A stretch of 45,772 bases of DNA, taken from contig CABTYV010000004.1 in NCBI GenBank assembly GCA_902489145.1, forward strand, positions 1 to 45,772, given 5' to 3'. Positions 32,927 to 41,264 of the stretch are shown here, one piece after another. Source of the stretch: an uncultured Tissierellia bacterium. GTDB taxonomy: Bacteria > Bacillota > Clostridia > Tissierellales > Peptoniphilaceae. The notes under the pieces were generated by a model, which was not told the origin of the DNA, ran no database searches, and saw only the letters and a list, made by a program, of their open reading frames with translations. How positions within the stretch are numbered: the first letter of the stretch is position 1; every line of letters starts with the position of its first letter. The position numbers and the translations under genes are program-made.

Positions 32927-34365
32927 ATCTTGCCGAAAGAAGGGAGAGCCTTCGCAAAAATACCCATGCCTTGACCGACTCGGTCAGTTTTCGCGTCATG
33001 GGTCTGTTCGTTTTGGTGATTTTCATCGTGATCATGGTTTTTGAGCTCTTCTATTACCACGTTACGAAAAACTCCTACTATGACAATGTGGTGGCCACCC
33101 TTTCCACTCAGGCCAGCTACAATTCTGAGCTCTATCTGACTTATTTATCGAACGAGGACCTCAATACCGTGGTCGTTGAAAATAAAAACCAGTTTTACCG
33201 GTCCACCCCTTGTCAGGTCCAGATCCTTTCGAACTCCGGCCTTGTGATCTATGACAGCCTGGCCAGCCAGGATTTAGGAAGGACGCTGCGCAGCAGTGAT
33301 GTTTTGGAGGCGAAGGAAAATAAGGTCGGCCACTTGGTATATCGTCCAGCCTATACGGATGAACAGGTCCTTTCCTTATCCCAGCCTTTGTGGAGTCAAA
33401 CCAATCAGGTGGGCATTTTGCGACTGACCACCTCTCTAAATGAGGTCAATGGGCAAATCAATCAAAGGCTTGCGGTCTCTTTGCTCTTCTCCTTTTTTGC
33501 CCTTTTGGTCGGGGTCGGGATTTCCTATTTTGTTTCCCGTTCGATCCTGCGCGAGATCACAGATTTGACCAAGGTGGCCAATAAATTGGCTGATGGACAG
33601 CTGGGGGTCCGGGCGAACGAGCATAATATGGGAGAAATCGGGGATTTGGCGCGGACCATGAACATCATGTCTGATAACCTTCAGGAGAAGGACCAGATTA
33701 AAAATGATTTTATTTCTTCTGTATCACACGAATTGCGCACGCCCATGACCTCTATTAAGGGATGGGCTATCACCCTGCAAACGCCGGGGATCACGGAAGA
33801 GATTCAAAAAGAAGGCTTAAAAATCATTGAAAAAGAATCCGAGCGCCTTTCCGCGATGGTGGAGGATCTGCTTGATTTTTCGCGTTTTTCATCGGGCCGC
33901 CTCAAGCTAACAAAAAGAGAAATGGACGTGGTAGAGGTGATGAATCATCTGATTACTCAGATTCGGCCTCGTACCAGGGAAAAAGAAATTGATGTGGTCT
34001 ATCACTATTCTGAAAATTCCATTGTGATAGTGGCAGATGACAATCGAATTAAGCAGATGCTTTTAAATATTTTGGATAATGCCATTAAATTCACCCCGAA
34101 CGGCGGCGTGATCTTTTGCGAGATTGAAAAAGAAGCGGATCAGGTCCAAATCAGCATCACGGATACTGGCATTGGCATTCCAAAGGAGGAGATTAAATTG
34201 GTGACTGAGCGCTTCTGGAAGGGCTCATCCTCCATGTCCCATTCGGGTTTAGGTCTTTCGATCTGCGAAGAAATTGCGAAGGCACACGGAGGGAGCTTGT
34301 CCATTCGCTCGCAGGTGGATGTTGGGACCAAGGTCATCATGACCCTGCCCATCCAGCAGGTATAG
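32908..34365 (+). CDS. Membrane sensor histidine kinase
   Basis: A protein of about 485 residues. First membrane segment at about 32-52 (VMGLFVLVIFIVIMVFELFYYHV), an extracellular sensor of about 135 residues, second membrane segment around 190 (LLFSFFALLVGVGISYFV), HAMP linker, HisKA domain with phosphoacceptor His at about 274 (SVSHELRTPMTSIKGW) and ATPase domain with NAIKFTPNGG, DTGIGIPKEEI and GLGLSI. No PAS domain is seen. GTG at 32908 is my preferred start, behind GGGGGGTAGG within the regulator gene; GTG at 32890 is an alternative. It resembles the PhoR/VicK class but no stimulus can be named. Confidence 0.93.
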   Translation: MEEKQLDLAERRESLRKNTHALTDSVSFRVMGLFVLVIFIVIMVFELFYYHVTKNSYYDNVVATLSTQASYNSELYLTYLSNEDLNTVVVENKNQFYRSTPCQVQILSNSGLVIYDSLASQDLGRTLRSSDVLEAKENKVGHLVYRPAYTDEQVLSLSQPLWSQTNQVGILRLTTSLNEVNGQINQRLAVSLLFSFFALLVGVGISYFVSRSILREITDLTKVANKLADGQLGVRANEHNMGEIGDLARTMNIMSDNLQEKDQIKNDFISSVSHELRTPMTSIKGWAITLQTPGITEEIQKEGLKIIEKESERLSAMVEDLLDFSRFSSGRLKLTKREMDVVEVMNHLITQIRPRTREKEIDVVYHYSENSIVIVADDNRIKQMLLNILDNAIKFTPNGGVIFCEIEKEADQVQISITDTGIGIPKEEIKLVTERFWKGSSSMSHSGLGLSICEEIAKAHGGSLSIRSQVDVGTKVIMTLPIQQV

Positions 34366-34374
34366 GAGGTGGTT

Positions 34375-35907
34375 ATGAAAAAAGAACGAAAGATGAGATC
34401 TTTTGGCCTTTTCCTGGTCTGCCTACTTCTGCTGTTTTCTATGAATGCTTGCCGTTTTGAGGGGCGTGATGTCAATACTGTGACGCTCGATACCATCCGT
34501 TCTCCCAAAAATAAACACCTTTTATTAGAAGGGGTCTGGCGAGTTTCCGAGGTTCGAGAGAGTGGCGAGCGCAGGCAAAAAAAACAGGCCTTTCGCAAGG
34601 GCGAAAAGCTTTATCTGGCTTCAAGTATGGTGGCCATTGGCGATTATATGACCCGTCAGCCACAGTTTTCCGGCAAGCAGATTAACCTGGGAGACTATCT
34701 TCGCTCTCGTCTCATTCCACTGACAGGGGATGCAACAGAGGATGCGTCCGCGCGGGTCCTCATGATCCGAGACGGAAGTGATTTTTCACTCGATATCATT
34801 CAAACGCCCAATAACCGCGTTTTTTTCATCTATGATACGGTTCAATATGATCTGGTTCAGGAAAAAGAGCATGTGCCGGATGAGATTTTTCGGCGCTATA
34901 TCCATTTTACAGTCGCAAAGGAAAGCAAGCATCCGGGTCAGACTAGTAAACAAAAAAAATTGGTCCTTTTTGGCCTCCGCGAGAGTAAAGAAGATGGCTC
35001 GGGACAGAAGCGGGATTTTTATAGCAGCTATCTCGTATGGTCTGATCCGGATAAAAAAAGGCCGATTGTCTATAAAACAAACGGCTTGTTTTTGATGGAT
35101 AGCGAAAATCAGGGCCGCCTACTGACCTATCAGTCTTCGGAAGTTGACCCGAAAACGGATCAAAGGAGGGGCTTTTTTTTCTATAATCTCATCGGAGAGG
35201 AGCCCAGCAAATCCAACCGTGTATTGAATGATCGACTGGGCCGACAGCTGACCTATGTAGGAAATAACATCGTTTCTTTTTCCAGAAGGGACGTAAGAAA
35301 TGGGGGCAAGGGCCCCCGCCTTTATGAATTATTTCATCTGGAGGAGATGGACCAGGCCAAGGCGCTCTCGGTTTTAGATATTGCCGGAAAATCCGAGGTT
35401 ACAGCCTTTCGAGATCAGATTTTGACCCAACGGTCTTATTCGGATCCGCAGGGCCTCATCCAGAGCCGGGAAGAGGAGATTGACTATCGAAATATTGGGA
35501 TTATGCGGTCGAACACCAATTGGTCTTTTATTACTTCGAAGCTCTGGCGAGTCGGCGATCGTTATGTACCGGCCCTGATTCCCATCAACCTGACTACGGA
35601 ACTGGCTCTTTTTGACCTGCCCAAGGAGCCCATTTCCTGGTCCAAGGTAACCACCCGCTTTAGTAATGCGCAAACGGCATCCTCTGGACCTGAGAAGGAT
35701 CAATATTTGGTAAAAACAGAAGATGAACTCCATTATTTCGAATCGGAAGAGAATCCAAACTCAGCTTTACTTTCAATCCAGTTGGCATCTGATTCTAGTC
35801 TGGTCTCCTTACGCTATGCGCGGGGAGAGGCGGCGGAGAAAATACGGACGGCCTTTTTAACCCTGCCCCTTTCGCAGGCGCAGGTGCTCTACCAGGAGGG
35901 ACGTTAG
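34375..35907 (+). CDS. Large lipoprotein of unknown function linked to the two-component system
   Basis: A 510-residue exported protein. Signal peptide with lipobox MNAC, Cys26. The rest is soluble with many beta-like segments; I recognise no enzyme motif. A segment such as GVWRVSEVRESG near residue 50 resembles a lipocalin-like beta barrel start, but that is only suggestive. The start ATG at 34375 follows AGGAGG, 9 bases after the kinase stop. The position is like that of YycH/YycI proteins after WalRK, which modulate the kinase from outside, but sequence similarity to those is not apparent. Its 3' end overlaps the minus-strand GIY-YIG gene by 4 bases. Confidence 0.82.
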   Translation: MKKERKMRSFGLFLVCLLLLFSMNACRFEGRDVNTVTLDTIRSPKNKHLLLEGVWRVSEVRESGERRQKKQAFRKGEKLYLASSMVAIGDYMTRQPQFSGKQINLGDYLRSRLIPLTGDATEDASARVLMIRDGSDFSLDIIQTPNNRVFFIYDTVQYDLVQEKEHVPDEIFRRYIHFTVAKESKHPGQTSKQKKLVLFGLRESKEDGSGQKRDFYSSYLVWSDPDKKRPIVYKTNGLFLMDSENQGRLLTYQSSEVDPKTDQRRGFFFYNLIGEEPSKSNRVLNDRLGRQLTYVGNNIVSFSRRDVRNGGKGPRLYELFHLEEMDQAKALSVLDIAGKSEVTAFRDQILTQRSYSDPQGLIQSREEEIDYRNIGIMRSNTNWSFITSKLWRVGDRYVPALIPINLTTELALFDLPKEPISWSKVTTRFSNAQTASSGPEKDQYLVKTEDELHYFESEENPNSALLSIQLASDSSLVSLRYARGEAAEKIRTAFLTLPLSQAQVLYQEGR

Positions 35908-36215
35908 CGTTTGTCGGGCGTAAGAGCGAGAAGACCCTCCAGTTCCTTTGCCGAATAGGATGCATCGCTTAGGGCTTTTTTTTGGGCGTGGCTGAGCCTT
36001 TTAATAGCTGCCTCCAAACGCATCGCTTCCCTGCGATCTGAAAAGGTCCATGAGGCCAGTAGCTTAACAGGGCGTCTGGATCTTGTGTATTTGGCCCCCC
36101 TTCCTTCATTATGGCAGCGAATGCGTTGCGTTAGAGATCGCGCATAGCCGGTGTAATAGCTTCCATCGGCACAAAGGAGGAGGTAGGTGGTATAGGTCTT
36201 TTTTTCTTCATCCAT
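35904..36215 (-). CDS. GIY-YIG nuclease-family small protein
   Basis: A 103-residue single-domain protein of the UPF0213/YhbQ type. Motifs: YTTYLLLCADGSYYTGYARSLTQRIRCHNEGRGAKYTRSRRPVKLLASW, then EAMRLEAAIKRLSHAQKKAL with the conserved Glu. Members have nuclease folds; cellular role is poorly defined. The ATG at 36215 overlaps the recX stop (ATGGATGA) and is preferred to the GTG three codons upstream, because AGGTG lies at a suitable distance. Co-transcribed with recX. Confidence 0.9.
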   Translation of the reverse strand: MDEEKKTYTTYLLLCADGSYYTGYARSLTQRIRCHNEGRGAKYTRSRRPVKLLASWTFSDRREAMRLEAAIKRLSHAQKKALSDASYSAKELEGLLALTPDKR

Positions 36216-36849
36216 CCTGTTCACCTGCTTCCTGATCCTTCCTTCGCTTGTTGAGCTCCGATCGGATCATGGCCGAAGGGAAGCCCTGGCGGAGGAGGGC
36301 GGCATAGGTGCGATCAAAGGTCTTAGGATCTCGAAGATCTCGCTTGCCATATTTTTTTTGCCAGGTTCTGGCCAGTCGTCTTTCCTCGTCTTCCGGTGAA
36401 AGCTGATCTAGGGCCCGGTTAATATCTTCTGAAGAGAGTCCCTTTTGGTAGAGCATGGCCCGGATCTTTTTTTGGGACCAGTCCTTGCTTCGCCCCTTTT
36501 CCATGGCGTAGCGCAGAGCATAGGATGAATCATCCAAGAGGCCACGTGCAACCAGCCAGCTTAGGGTCGTTTCAATGATACCTTCACTTAGGCGGGCCCT
36601 GCGGAGCTTGTCTCGGACCTGCGCACAGGTTCGGGGCTGGTAGAGGGCATAGCGTTCTGCCATAATTCGCGCTCGCAGGCGTTCATCCTCTTCTACAATT
36701 TGTGCCAGCTCCTGCTCACTCAGCTCATCCCCCTGATGGCGGCCAAGGGAGAGATAGCACTCATAGGAGACCCAATAGCGTGCGCCATTGGCCATTTCAA
36801 ATTGAAAACAAGCCGTTTGATCCTGATAGGTCACCTTGTGCAATTGCAT
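36208..36849 (-). CDS. recX: Regulatory protein RecX
   Basis: A 213-residue RecA modulator made of three-helix repeats: RTCAQVRDKLRRARLSEGIIETTLSWLVARGLLDDSSYALRYAMEKGRSKDWSQKKIRAMLYQKGLSSEDINRAL is the RecX core. An N-terminal extension of about 60 residues (VTYQDQTACFQFEMANGARYWVSYECYLSLG) is typical of Gram-positive RecX. RecX inhibits or tunes RecA filaments. AAAGAAAGGA ribosome-binding site on the minus strand. recA itself is not in the window. Confidence 0.93.
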   Translation of the reverse strand: MQLHKVTYQDQTACFQFEMANGARYWVSYECYLSLGRHQGDELSEQELAQIVEEDERLRARIMAERYALYQPRTCAQVRDKLRRARLSEGIIETTLSWLVARGLLDDSSYALRYAMEKGRSKDWSQKKIRAMLYQKGLSSEDINRALDQLSPEDEERRLARTWQKKYGKRDLRDPKTFDRTYAALLRQGFPSAMIRSELNKRRKDQEAGEQDG

Positions 36850-36992
36850 CTTTTTTGGTCCTTTCTTTCCGGAATTGGCCGGTATCCCCTTTACCTTCTT
36901 TCCTATTATGATACACTAAAGCGGCCTCAACGGTGTTCCGAAGGGGCCTGGGGAAGGAAGTACGATAAAAATAATCCAGAATAGGAGCAATT

Positions 36993-37214
36993 ATGGCTGA
37001 TATTCAGTATGAAGTAGTGGAACGTCTGGGCGTTTTAAGTGAGGATGCAAAGGGGTGGACGAAAGAACTGAACCTGGTATCCTGGAATGAACGGGACGCA
37101 AAATACGATCTTCGTTCGTGGAATGGAGATCACAGCCGGATGTCCAAGGGGATTACCTTCACGAAGGAGGAGGCGCAGGTTCTGCTCTCCCTGCTTCAGG
37201 ATGAATTCCAATAA
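36993..37214 (+). CDS. YdbC-like PC4-type single-stranded DNA-binding protein
   Basis: A 73-residue protein of the bacterial PC4/YdbC family (ERLGVLSEDAKGWTKELNLVSWNERDAKYDLRSWNGDHSRMSKGITFTKEEAQVLLSLL). Relatives form dimers that bind single-stranded nucleic acid. TAGGAGC ribosome-binding site 7 bases before the ATG. Divergent from recX across a 143-base intergenic region without a clear promoter; 19 bases before the CYTH gene. Confidence 0.85.
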   Translation: MADIQYEVVERLGVLSEDAKGWTKELNLVSWNERDAKYDLRSWNGDHSRMSKGITFTKEEAQVLLSLLQDEFQ

Positions 37215-37233
37215 TCTAGCCTAGGAGCGGGGG

Positions 37234-37782
37234 ATGGAAGAGGTTGAGATTAAACTGATCGGTTGTGATGAAGCACGCTTACGCCGGGAAATTCTGGCCA
37301 GGGGTGGCCGCCTGGATCGAGAGGAAAGGCAGGTCAATACGCGCATCTCTTCGGACCGCTTGCCCATTGAAGGAGACCGCTACCTAAGATTGCGAGCTGT
37401 CTCTTCCGGCCAGGAGCCCGTTCGCTACGAGCTTACGCTGAAGGAAAGACAGGAGCGGGGGGACGCCCGGATCAATGAAGAATATACGGTGACGGTTTCG
37501 GATGGCCCTGGCTTACTGGAAATTTTTAGACGAATTGGCCTGGATCGTCAGGAAACGGGACGAAAAAAGCGGGTTCGCTATCTGTACCGCGACTTTCGCA
37601 TTGAGTTTGATTGCTGGGATTCAAAGACCCTCTCCTATCCATACGTAGAGGTCGAGGGCCCTAGTCCGGAAGCCCTGGAGGACTTTCTTCAAGCCTTTCA
37701 GATCCCGAAGGAATGCGTATCGACTCGCTCTATTGGTGAACTGCGGGAGGAAGAGGCTCGGAAGCGAGCGGAAGCAAATTGA
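37234..37782 (+). CDS. CYTH-domain protein
   Basis: A 182-residue triphosphate-tunnel enzyme. The signature ExExK is at residues 3-7 (EVEIKL); beta-strands with charged residues follow (RYLRLRA, RYELTLKER, INEEYTV, RVRYLYRDFRIEFDCWD, YVEVEGPSPEALEDF). Such proteins hydrolyse inorganic triphosphate or thiamine triphosphate, or act as class IV adenylate cyclases; the sequence does not choose among them. GGAGCGGGGG site before the ATG. The stop codon overlaps the -35 box of the greA promoter. Confidence 0.9.
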   Translation: MEEVEIKLIGCDEARLRREILARGGRLDREERQVNTRISSDRLPIEGDRYLRLRAVSSGQEPVRYELTLKERQERGDARINEEYTVTVSDGPGLLEIFRRIGLDRQETGRKKRVRYLYRDFRIEFDCWDSKTLSYPYVEVEGPSPEALEDFLQAFQIPKECVSTRSIGELREEEARKRAEAN

Positions 37783-37807
37783 CAAGTCTTTTTGCTCATT
37801 TTATAAT
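37779..37807 (+). promoter_or_regulatory. Consensus sigma-A promoter of greA
   Basis: Perfect TTGACA (37779-37784), 17-bp spacer and perfect TATAAT (37802-37807). Predicted start is near 37814. The strongest promoter match in the window. Confidence 0.95.
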
Positions 37808-37812
37808 TTTCC

Positions 37813-37842
37813 AGCAGGAGCTAGGAACCCTGCTCTATTTTT
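37813..37842 (+). terminator. Hairpin with U tract in the greA leader (possible attenuator)
   Basis: AGCAGG (37813-37818) pairs with CCTGCT (37829-37834) around a 10-base loop and is followed by CTATTTTT. It begins at the predicted +1, so it could end a very short transcript or serve as a 5' stabilising stem. Confidence 0.45.
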
Positions 37843-37854
37843 AAGGAGTATGTT

Positions 37855-38331
37855 ATGGAACAAGAAAAAAACATCATCACGAAAGAAGGCTACGAGGAGC
37901 TCAAGGAAAAGCTCAACTATCTTAAAACGGTAGAACGTCCGGAGGTCACGGAGAAAATCAAGGTGGCGCGGGGCTTTGGCGACCTCTCCGAAAATGCCGA
38001 ATACGATGCGGCGAAGGAGGAGCAGGCGAAGCTGGAGGGACAGATCCAGGAATTAGAGCATATTCTGGAAATCTCAGAGATTGTCGATACCAGCAAGGAC
38101 AGCCAGGATGAGGTTCATCTGGGCTCCCAGGTGCGGGTGTTGGATCTCGAATATAAGGAAGAGCTGGTCTTCACGCTAAAAGGCGTCACCGAGGCCAATC
38201 CTCGCAAGCATATTATTTCGATTGAATCTCCGCTCGGAAAAGCACTCCTGGGACATAAAAAAGGCGATACGGTAAATGTGGAGGCGCCCGTGGGCAAGCT
38301 CCAATATGAGATACTTGAGATTCTCTCTTAG
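37855..38331 (+). CDS. greA: Transcription elongation factor GreA
   Basis: A 158-residue factor that stimulates transcript cleavage by backtracked RNA polymerase. N-terminal coiled-coil finger with GYEELKEKLNYLKTVERPEVTEKIKVARGFGDLSENAEYDAAKEEQAKLEGQIQELEHIL; the acidic tip residues (GDLSENAEYD) are conserved. C-terminal FKBP-like domain ends with SPLGKALLGHKKGDTVNVEAPVGKLQYEILEI. TAAGGAG site. A perfect promoter precedes it and lysS follows after 54 bases, so greA-lysS is probably one unit as in several Bacillota. Confidence 0.97.
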   Translation: MEQEKNIITKEGYEELKEKLNYLKTVERPEVTEKIKVARGFGDLSENAEYDAAKEEQAKLEGQIQELEHILEISEIVDTSKDSQDEVHLGSQVRVLDLEYKEELVFTLKGVTEANPRKHIISIESPLGKALLGHKKGDTVNVEAPVGKLQYEILEILS

Positions 38332-38385
38332 TCGTAGGACGACCGGTTGCAGAGCGGCTTGAGGATGATAAGAAGGGGAGTGGCT

Positions 38386-40353
38386 ATGGCCAGACAAGAA
38401 TTGACCGATAATGAACTGATCCGCATTCGGAAAGAGAAGCTGGAAAAATTAAAAAAAGAGGGCAAGGATCCCCATCAGATTACCAAATATGAGGTGACAG
38501 CACACAACGATCAGCTGATCGCCCAGTTCGATGAATATGAGGGTCAAAGGGTCCGCATTGCCGGACGCATTTTAGCCAAAAGAGGACACGGAAAAATTTC
38601 CTTTTTAGATGTCCAGGATGGCTTTGCCCAGATCCAGGTCATCGCCCGTTTCAACGAAATGGACGACTTCTCCGTCATCGGGGATTTAGATATCGGCGAT
38701 ATCATAGGGGTCGAAGGGGAGGTTATGGCTTCTCAGCGCGGAGAGAAGTCTATCGGCGCTCATTCGATTTTGCTTCTTACCAAGAGCCTGACCCCTCTGC
38801 CAGAAAAATTTCATGGATTAAAGGATCCTGATTTGCGCTATCGTAAGCGCTATGTGGATCTGATCATGAATCCAGAGGTCAAGGATGTCTTCCTGCTGCG
38901 ATCTAAAATTATCTCGGCCATCCGTTCTTTTTTAGATGAGCAGGGATTTTTGGAGGTGGAGACCCCTATCCTCAATACCATTGCCGGTGGCGCTACCGCT
39001 CGTCCTTTTATCACGCATCATAACACCCTAGATATTCCTATGTACCTGCGCATTGCGAATGAACTTTACCTGAAAAGGTTGATCGTGGGGGGCTTCGACC
39101 GGGTGTATGAAATGGGCCGGATGTTCCGAAATGAGGGAATGGATGCCACCCACAATCCAGAATATACCGCAATCGAGCTTTACCAGGCCTATACCGATTA
39201 TGAAGGGATGATGCGGCTGACCGAAGCGCTGGTTGCCCACGTTTGCCAGTCTCTTTATGGGACCTGTCTCATTTCCTATCAGGGCCGCGAGATCGACTTT
39301 ACGCCACCCTGGAACCGGATTACGATGGTCGAAGCGGTTCAGCAATATGCAGGCGTCGATTTTTCTCAAATTCGTGATGACGTGGAGGCTCGGAAGCTGG
39401 CTGATGCTCACCATATTGAATATCAAAAACAGGAAGGCTGGGGCAAAATCCTTTCGCTTTTCTTTGAGCAATATGCCGAAGAAAAGATGATTCAGCCCTG
39501 CTTTGTCTACGAGTATCCTGTGGAAATCTCACCCTTAGCCAAGCGCGATCCCAAACAGAAGGACATGACGGAGCGTTTTGAGGCCTTTGTCAATGGCAAG
39601 GAGATTGCCAATGCATTCTCTGAGCTCAATGATGCCCAGGATCAGTATGAACGCTTCCTCCACCAGGTCGCTCTGCGTCAGGGTGGCGATGAGGAAGCCG
39701 GAATGATGGATGAGGACTTTATCAACGCCCTGGAAATTGGGCTGCCACCGACCGGTGGCTTGGGAATTGGGATTGACCGCTTGATCATGCTTCTGACCAA
39801 CCAGTCCTCGATTCGTGATGTGCTGCTTTTCCCGACCATGAAACCCTTGGATACACCAAATGACAAGAATGGTGTACAGAAATCCGAAGAGGCTGCAACA
39901 GTAGAGACGGCGTCTGAAGAGGATCCGGCGGTGAATGCGAACGATCCTTCCATGCCGATCTTTGATGCGAAAAAGCCTGACTTTAACAGCCTCGTGATCG
40001 AGCCGCTGTTTGAGGATCTTGTTGACTTTGAGACCTTCAGCAAGTCCGATTTCCGTGCCGTTAAGGTCAAGGACTGCGTCGCAGTTCCCAAGAGCAAGAA
40101 GCTGCTGCAGTTCACGCTGGACGATGGAACCGGCACAGATCGCACCATTTTAAGCGGAATTCACGCATATTATGAACCTGAACAGCTCATCGGCAAGACC
40201 TGCATCGCCATCACGAATCTGCCCCCTCGCAAGATGATGGGCATCAATTCCTGCGGAATGCTGATCAGTGCCGTTCACAAAGAAGGCGAAGAAGAAAAAC
40301 TTCATCTGCTGATGGTAGACCCGAGCATTCCGGCAGGCGCAAAGCTGTACTAA
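38386..40353 (+). CDS. lysS: Lysyl-tRNA synthetase (class II) fused to a C-terminal tRNA-binding OB domain
   Basis: A 655-residue protein; standard bacterial class II LysRS is about 490-500. Residues 1-489 form the full enzyme: anticodon OB fold (VRIAGRILAKRGHGKISFLDVQDG), motif 1 near SKIISAIRSFLDEQGFLEVETPIL, motif 2 (FDRVYEMGRMFRNEGMDATHNPEYTAIE) and motif 3 (GLGIGIDRLIMLLTNQSSIRDVLLFP). A charged linker at about 490-530 leads to a Trbp111/EMAP-II-type domain at about 531-655 (SKSDFRAVKVKDCVAVPKSKKLLQFTLDDGTGTDRTILSGI, GMLISAVHKEGE, LHLLMVDPSIPAGAKLY), like the C-terminus of MetRS. The start at 38386 follows AGGGGAG. No terminator follows. Confidence 0.95.
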   Translation: MARQELTDNELIRIRKEKLEKLKKEGKDPHQITKYEVTAHNDQLIAQFDEYEGQRVRIAGRILAKRGHGKISFLDVQDGFAQIQVIARFNEMDDFSVIGDLDIGDIIGVEGEVMASQRGEKSIGAHSILLLTKSLTPLPEKFHGLKDPDLRYRKRYVDLIMNPEVKDVFLLRSKIISAIRSFLDEQGFLEVETPILNTIAGGATARPFITHHNTLDIPMYLRIANELYLKRLIVGGFDRVYEMGRMFRNEGMDATHNPEYTAIELYQAYTDYEGMMRLTEALVAHVCQSLYGTCLISYQGREIDFTPPWNRITMVEAVQQYAGVDFSQIRDDVEARKLADAHHIEYQKQEGWGKILSLFFEQYAEEKMIQPCFVYEYPVEISPLAKRDPKQKDMTERFEAFVNGKEIANAFSELNDAQDQYERFLHQVALRQGGDEEAGMMDEDFINALEIGLPPTGGLGIGIDRLIMLLTNQSSIRDVLLFPTMKPLDTPNDKNGVQKSEEAATVETASEEDPAVNANDPSMPIFDAKKPDFNSLVIEPLFEDLVDFETFSKSDFRAVKVKDCVAVPKSKKLLQFTLDDGTGTDRTILSGIHAYYEPEQLIGKTCIAITNLPPRKMMGINSCGMLISAVHKEGEEEKLHLLMVDPSIPAGAKLY

Positions 40354-40361
40354 TAAGTACA
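40346..40361 (+). repeat. Inverted repeat across the lysS stop codon
   Basis: TGTACT-AATA-AGTACA, 6-bp perfect arms around 4 bases. It marks the point where housekeeping genes give way to the accessory block. No T tract, so not a normal terminator. A further TGTACT occurs at 40370-40375. Confidence 0.5.
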
Positions 40362-40368
40362 CCATGGC

Positions 40369-41264
40369 ATGTACTCTTATGGTATAGACATGGATGCCAA
40401 GCCAGAAAGATACTTCCGTGCATGGACGTTGCGCGGTACCATGCATATCCATGAGGTTAGCGATTATGACCTCTATATGCATGAGGGCAATCATTCTCCC
40501 TACATGAAAGAATATTGGGACGATCATTTCGTTGTCTCCCATGCGGTCAAGTGCCAAGCCGAGGCTCAGATGCTGCGCCTGATCGAGGCCGGTGTCGCAA
40601 AAAGAAAAGATATCGTTAGATCCTTTCAGGAAAGCGGAGCGTCGAAGGAAACGATGGATTATTTGTTAAATGCATGGGGTGGACTTCCCCGCATCCTCAT
40701 GGAACGGGGTGAGATCATTCAGACCGTCTCCGACGATCTTTCCTATGCTTTTGCGCCGAAAATGTCAGTCATGACGGCGGAACAGGCAGAGCTCGAACAG
40801 ATGAAGCGGAATCTTGAAAACTGTGCCCCATGCTCTGTCAGTGATGCCGTTTACTTTTTTCGCTATACAAGAGCAAAGGCAAAAAGGCTGATGGAGCAAT
40901 GTGTCTCGACCTCATTGGGTATGCTGATCTGGAAGGATGGCGTTGTCCATAAGCATACGGAAGCAGCCGTGATTCAAAAGCCACAAATGCGATTTTCGTA
41001 CTGCCGGGGTTTGATCCACTCCTGGTAGGACACGAGAAAAGAGAGAACGGAATGATACCAGCGGAGCATCTTCGTGATATTTACAATCTCCAGGGGATCA
41101 TCAAACCGGTCATCATACATAAGGGACAATGCATTGCCACATGGACTGTACGGAAAGATACGATCTACATCAAACCGTTTCAGGCTGACAACAAAGCCGC
41201 CTGTGAACGGGCGGAGAAACAGATTCGGAACCTCACGCAGTGCAGTGAGTGCAGATATGAATAA
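40369..41264 (+). pseudogene. AlkZ-like winged-helix (HTH_42) gene, 5'-truncated and frameshifted
   Basis: Two frames together give the C-terminal two thirds of an AlkZ-type protein (normally about 350-400 residues). The first piece, 40369-about 40990, contains YFRAWTLRGTMHIHEVSDYDLYM, the family's conserved RGT.H segment. The second, about 40997-41264, reads FVLPGFDPLLVGHEKRENGMIPAEHLRDIYNLQGIIKPVIIHKGQCIATW, the family's C-terminal part. The frames join at the T run 40993-40996; one more T would restore continuity. The N-terminal region is absent: a stop codon stands at 40354-40356, directly after lysS. No ribosome-binding site precedes the first ATG. AlkZ proteins are DNA glycosylases that unhook crosslinks. 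This copy looks dead unless the frameshift is a sequencing error. Confidence 0.8.

Noticed and set aside
41074..41256. Extended start for the ImmA-like gene
   Set aside because: This part overlaps the AlkZ-like C-terminus in another frame and has basic, low-complexity sequence; the ATG at 41257 fits the protease start.
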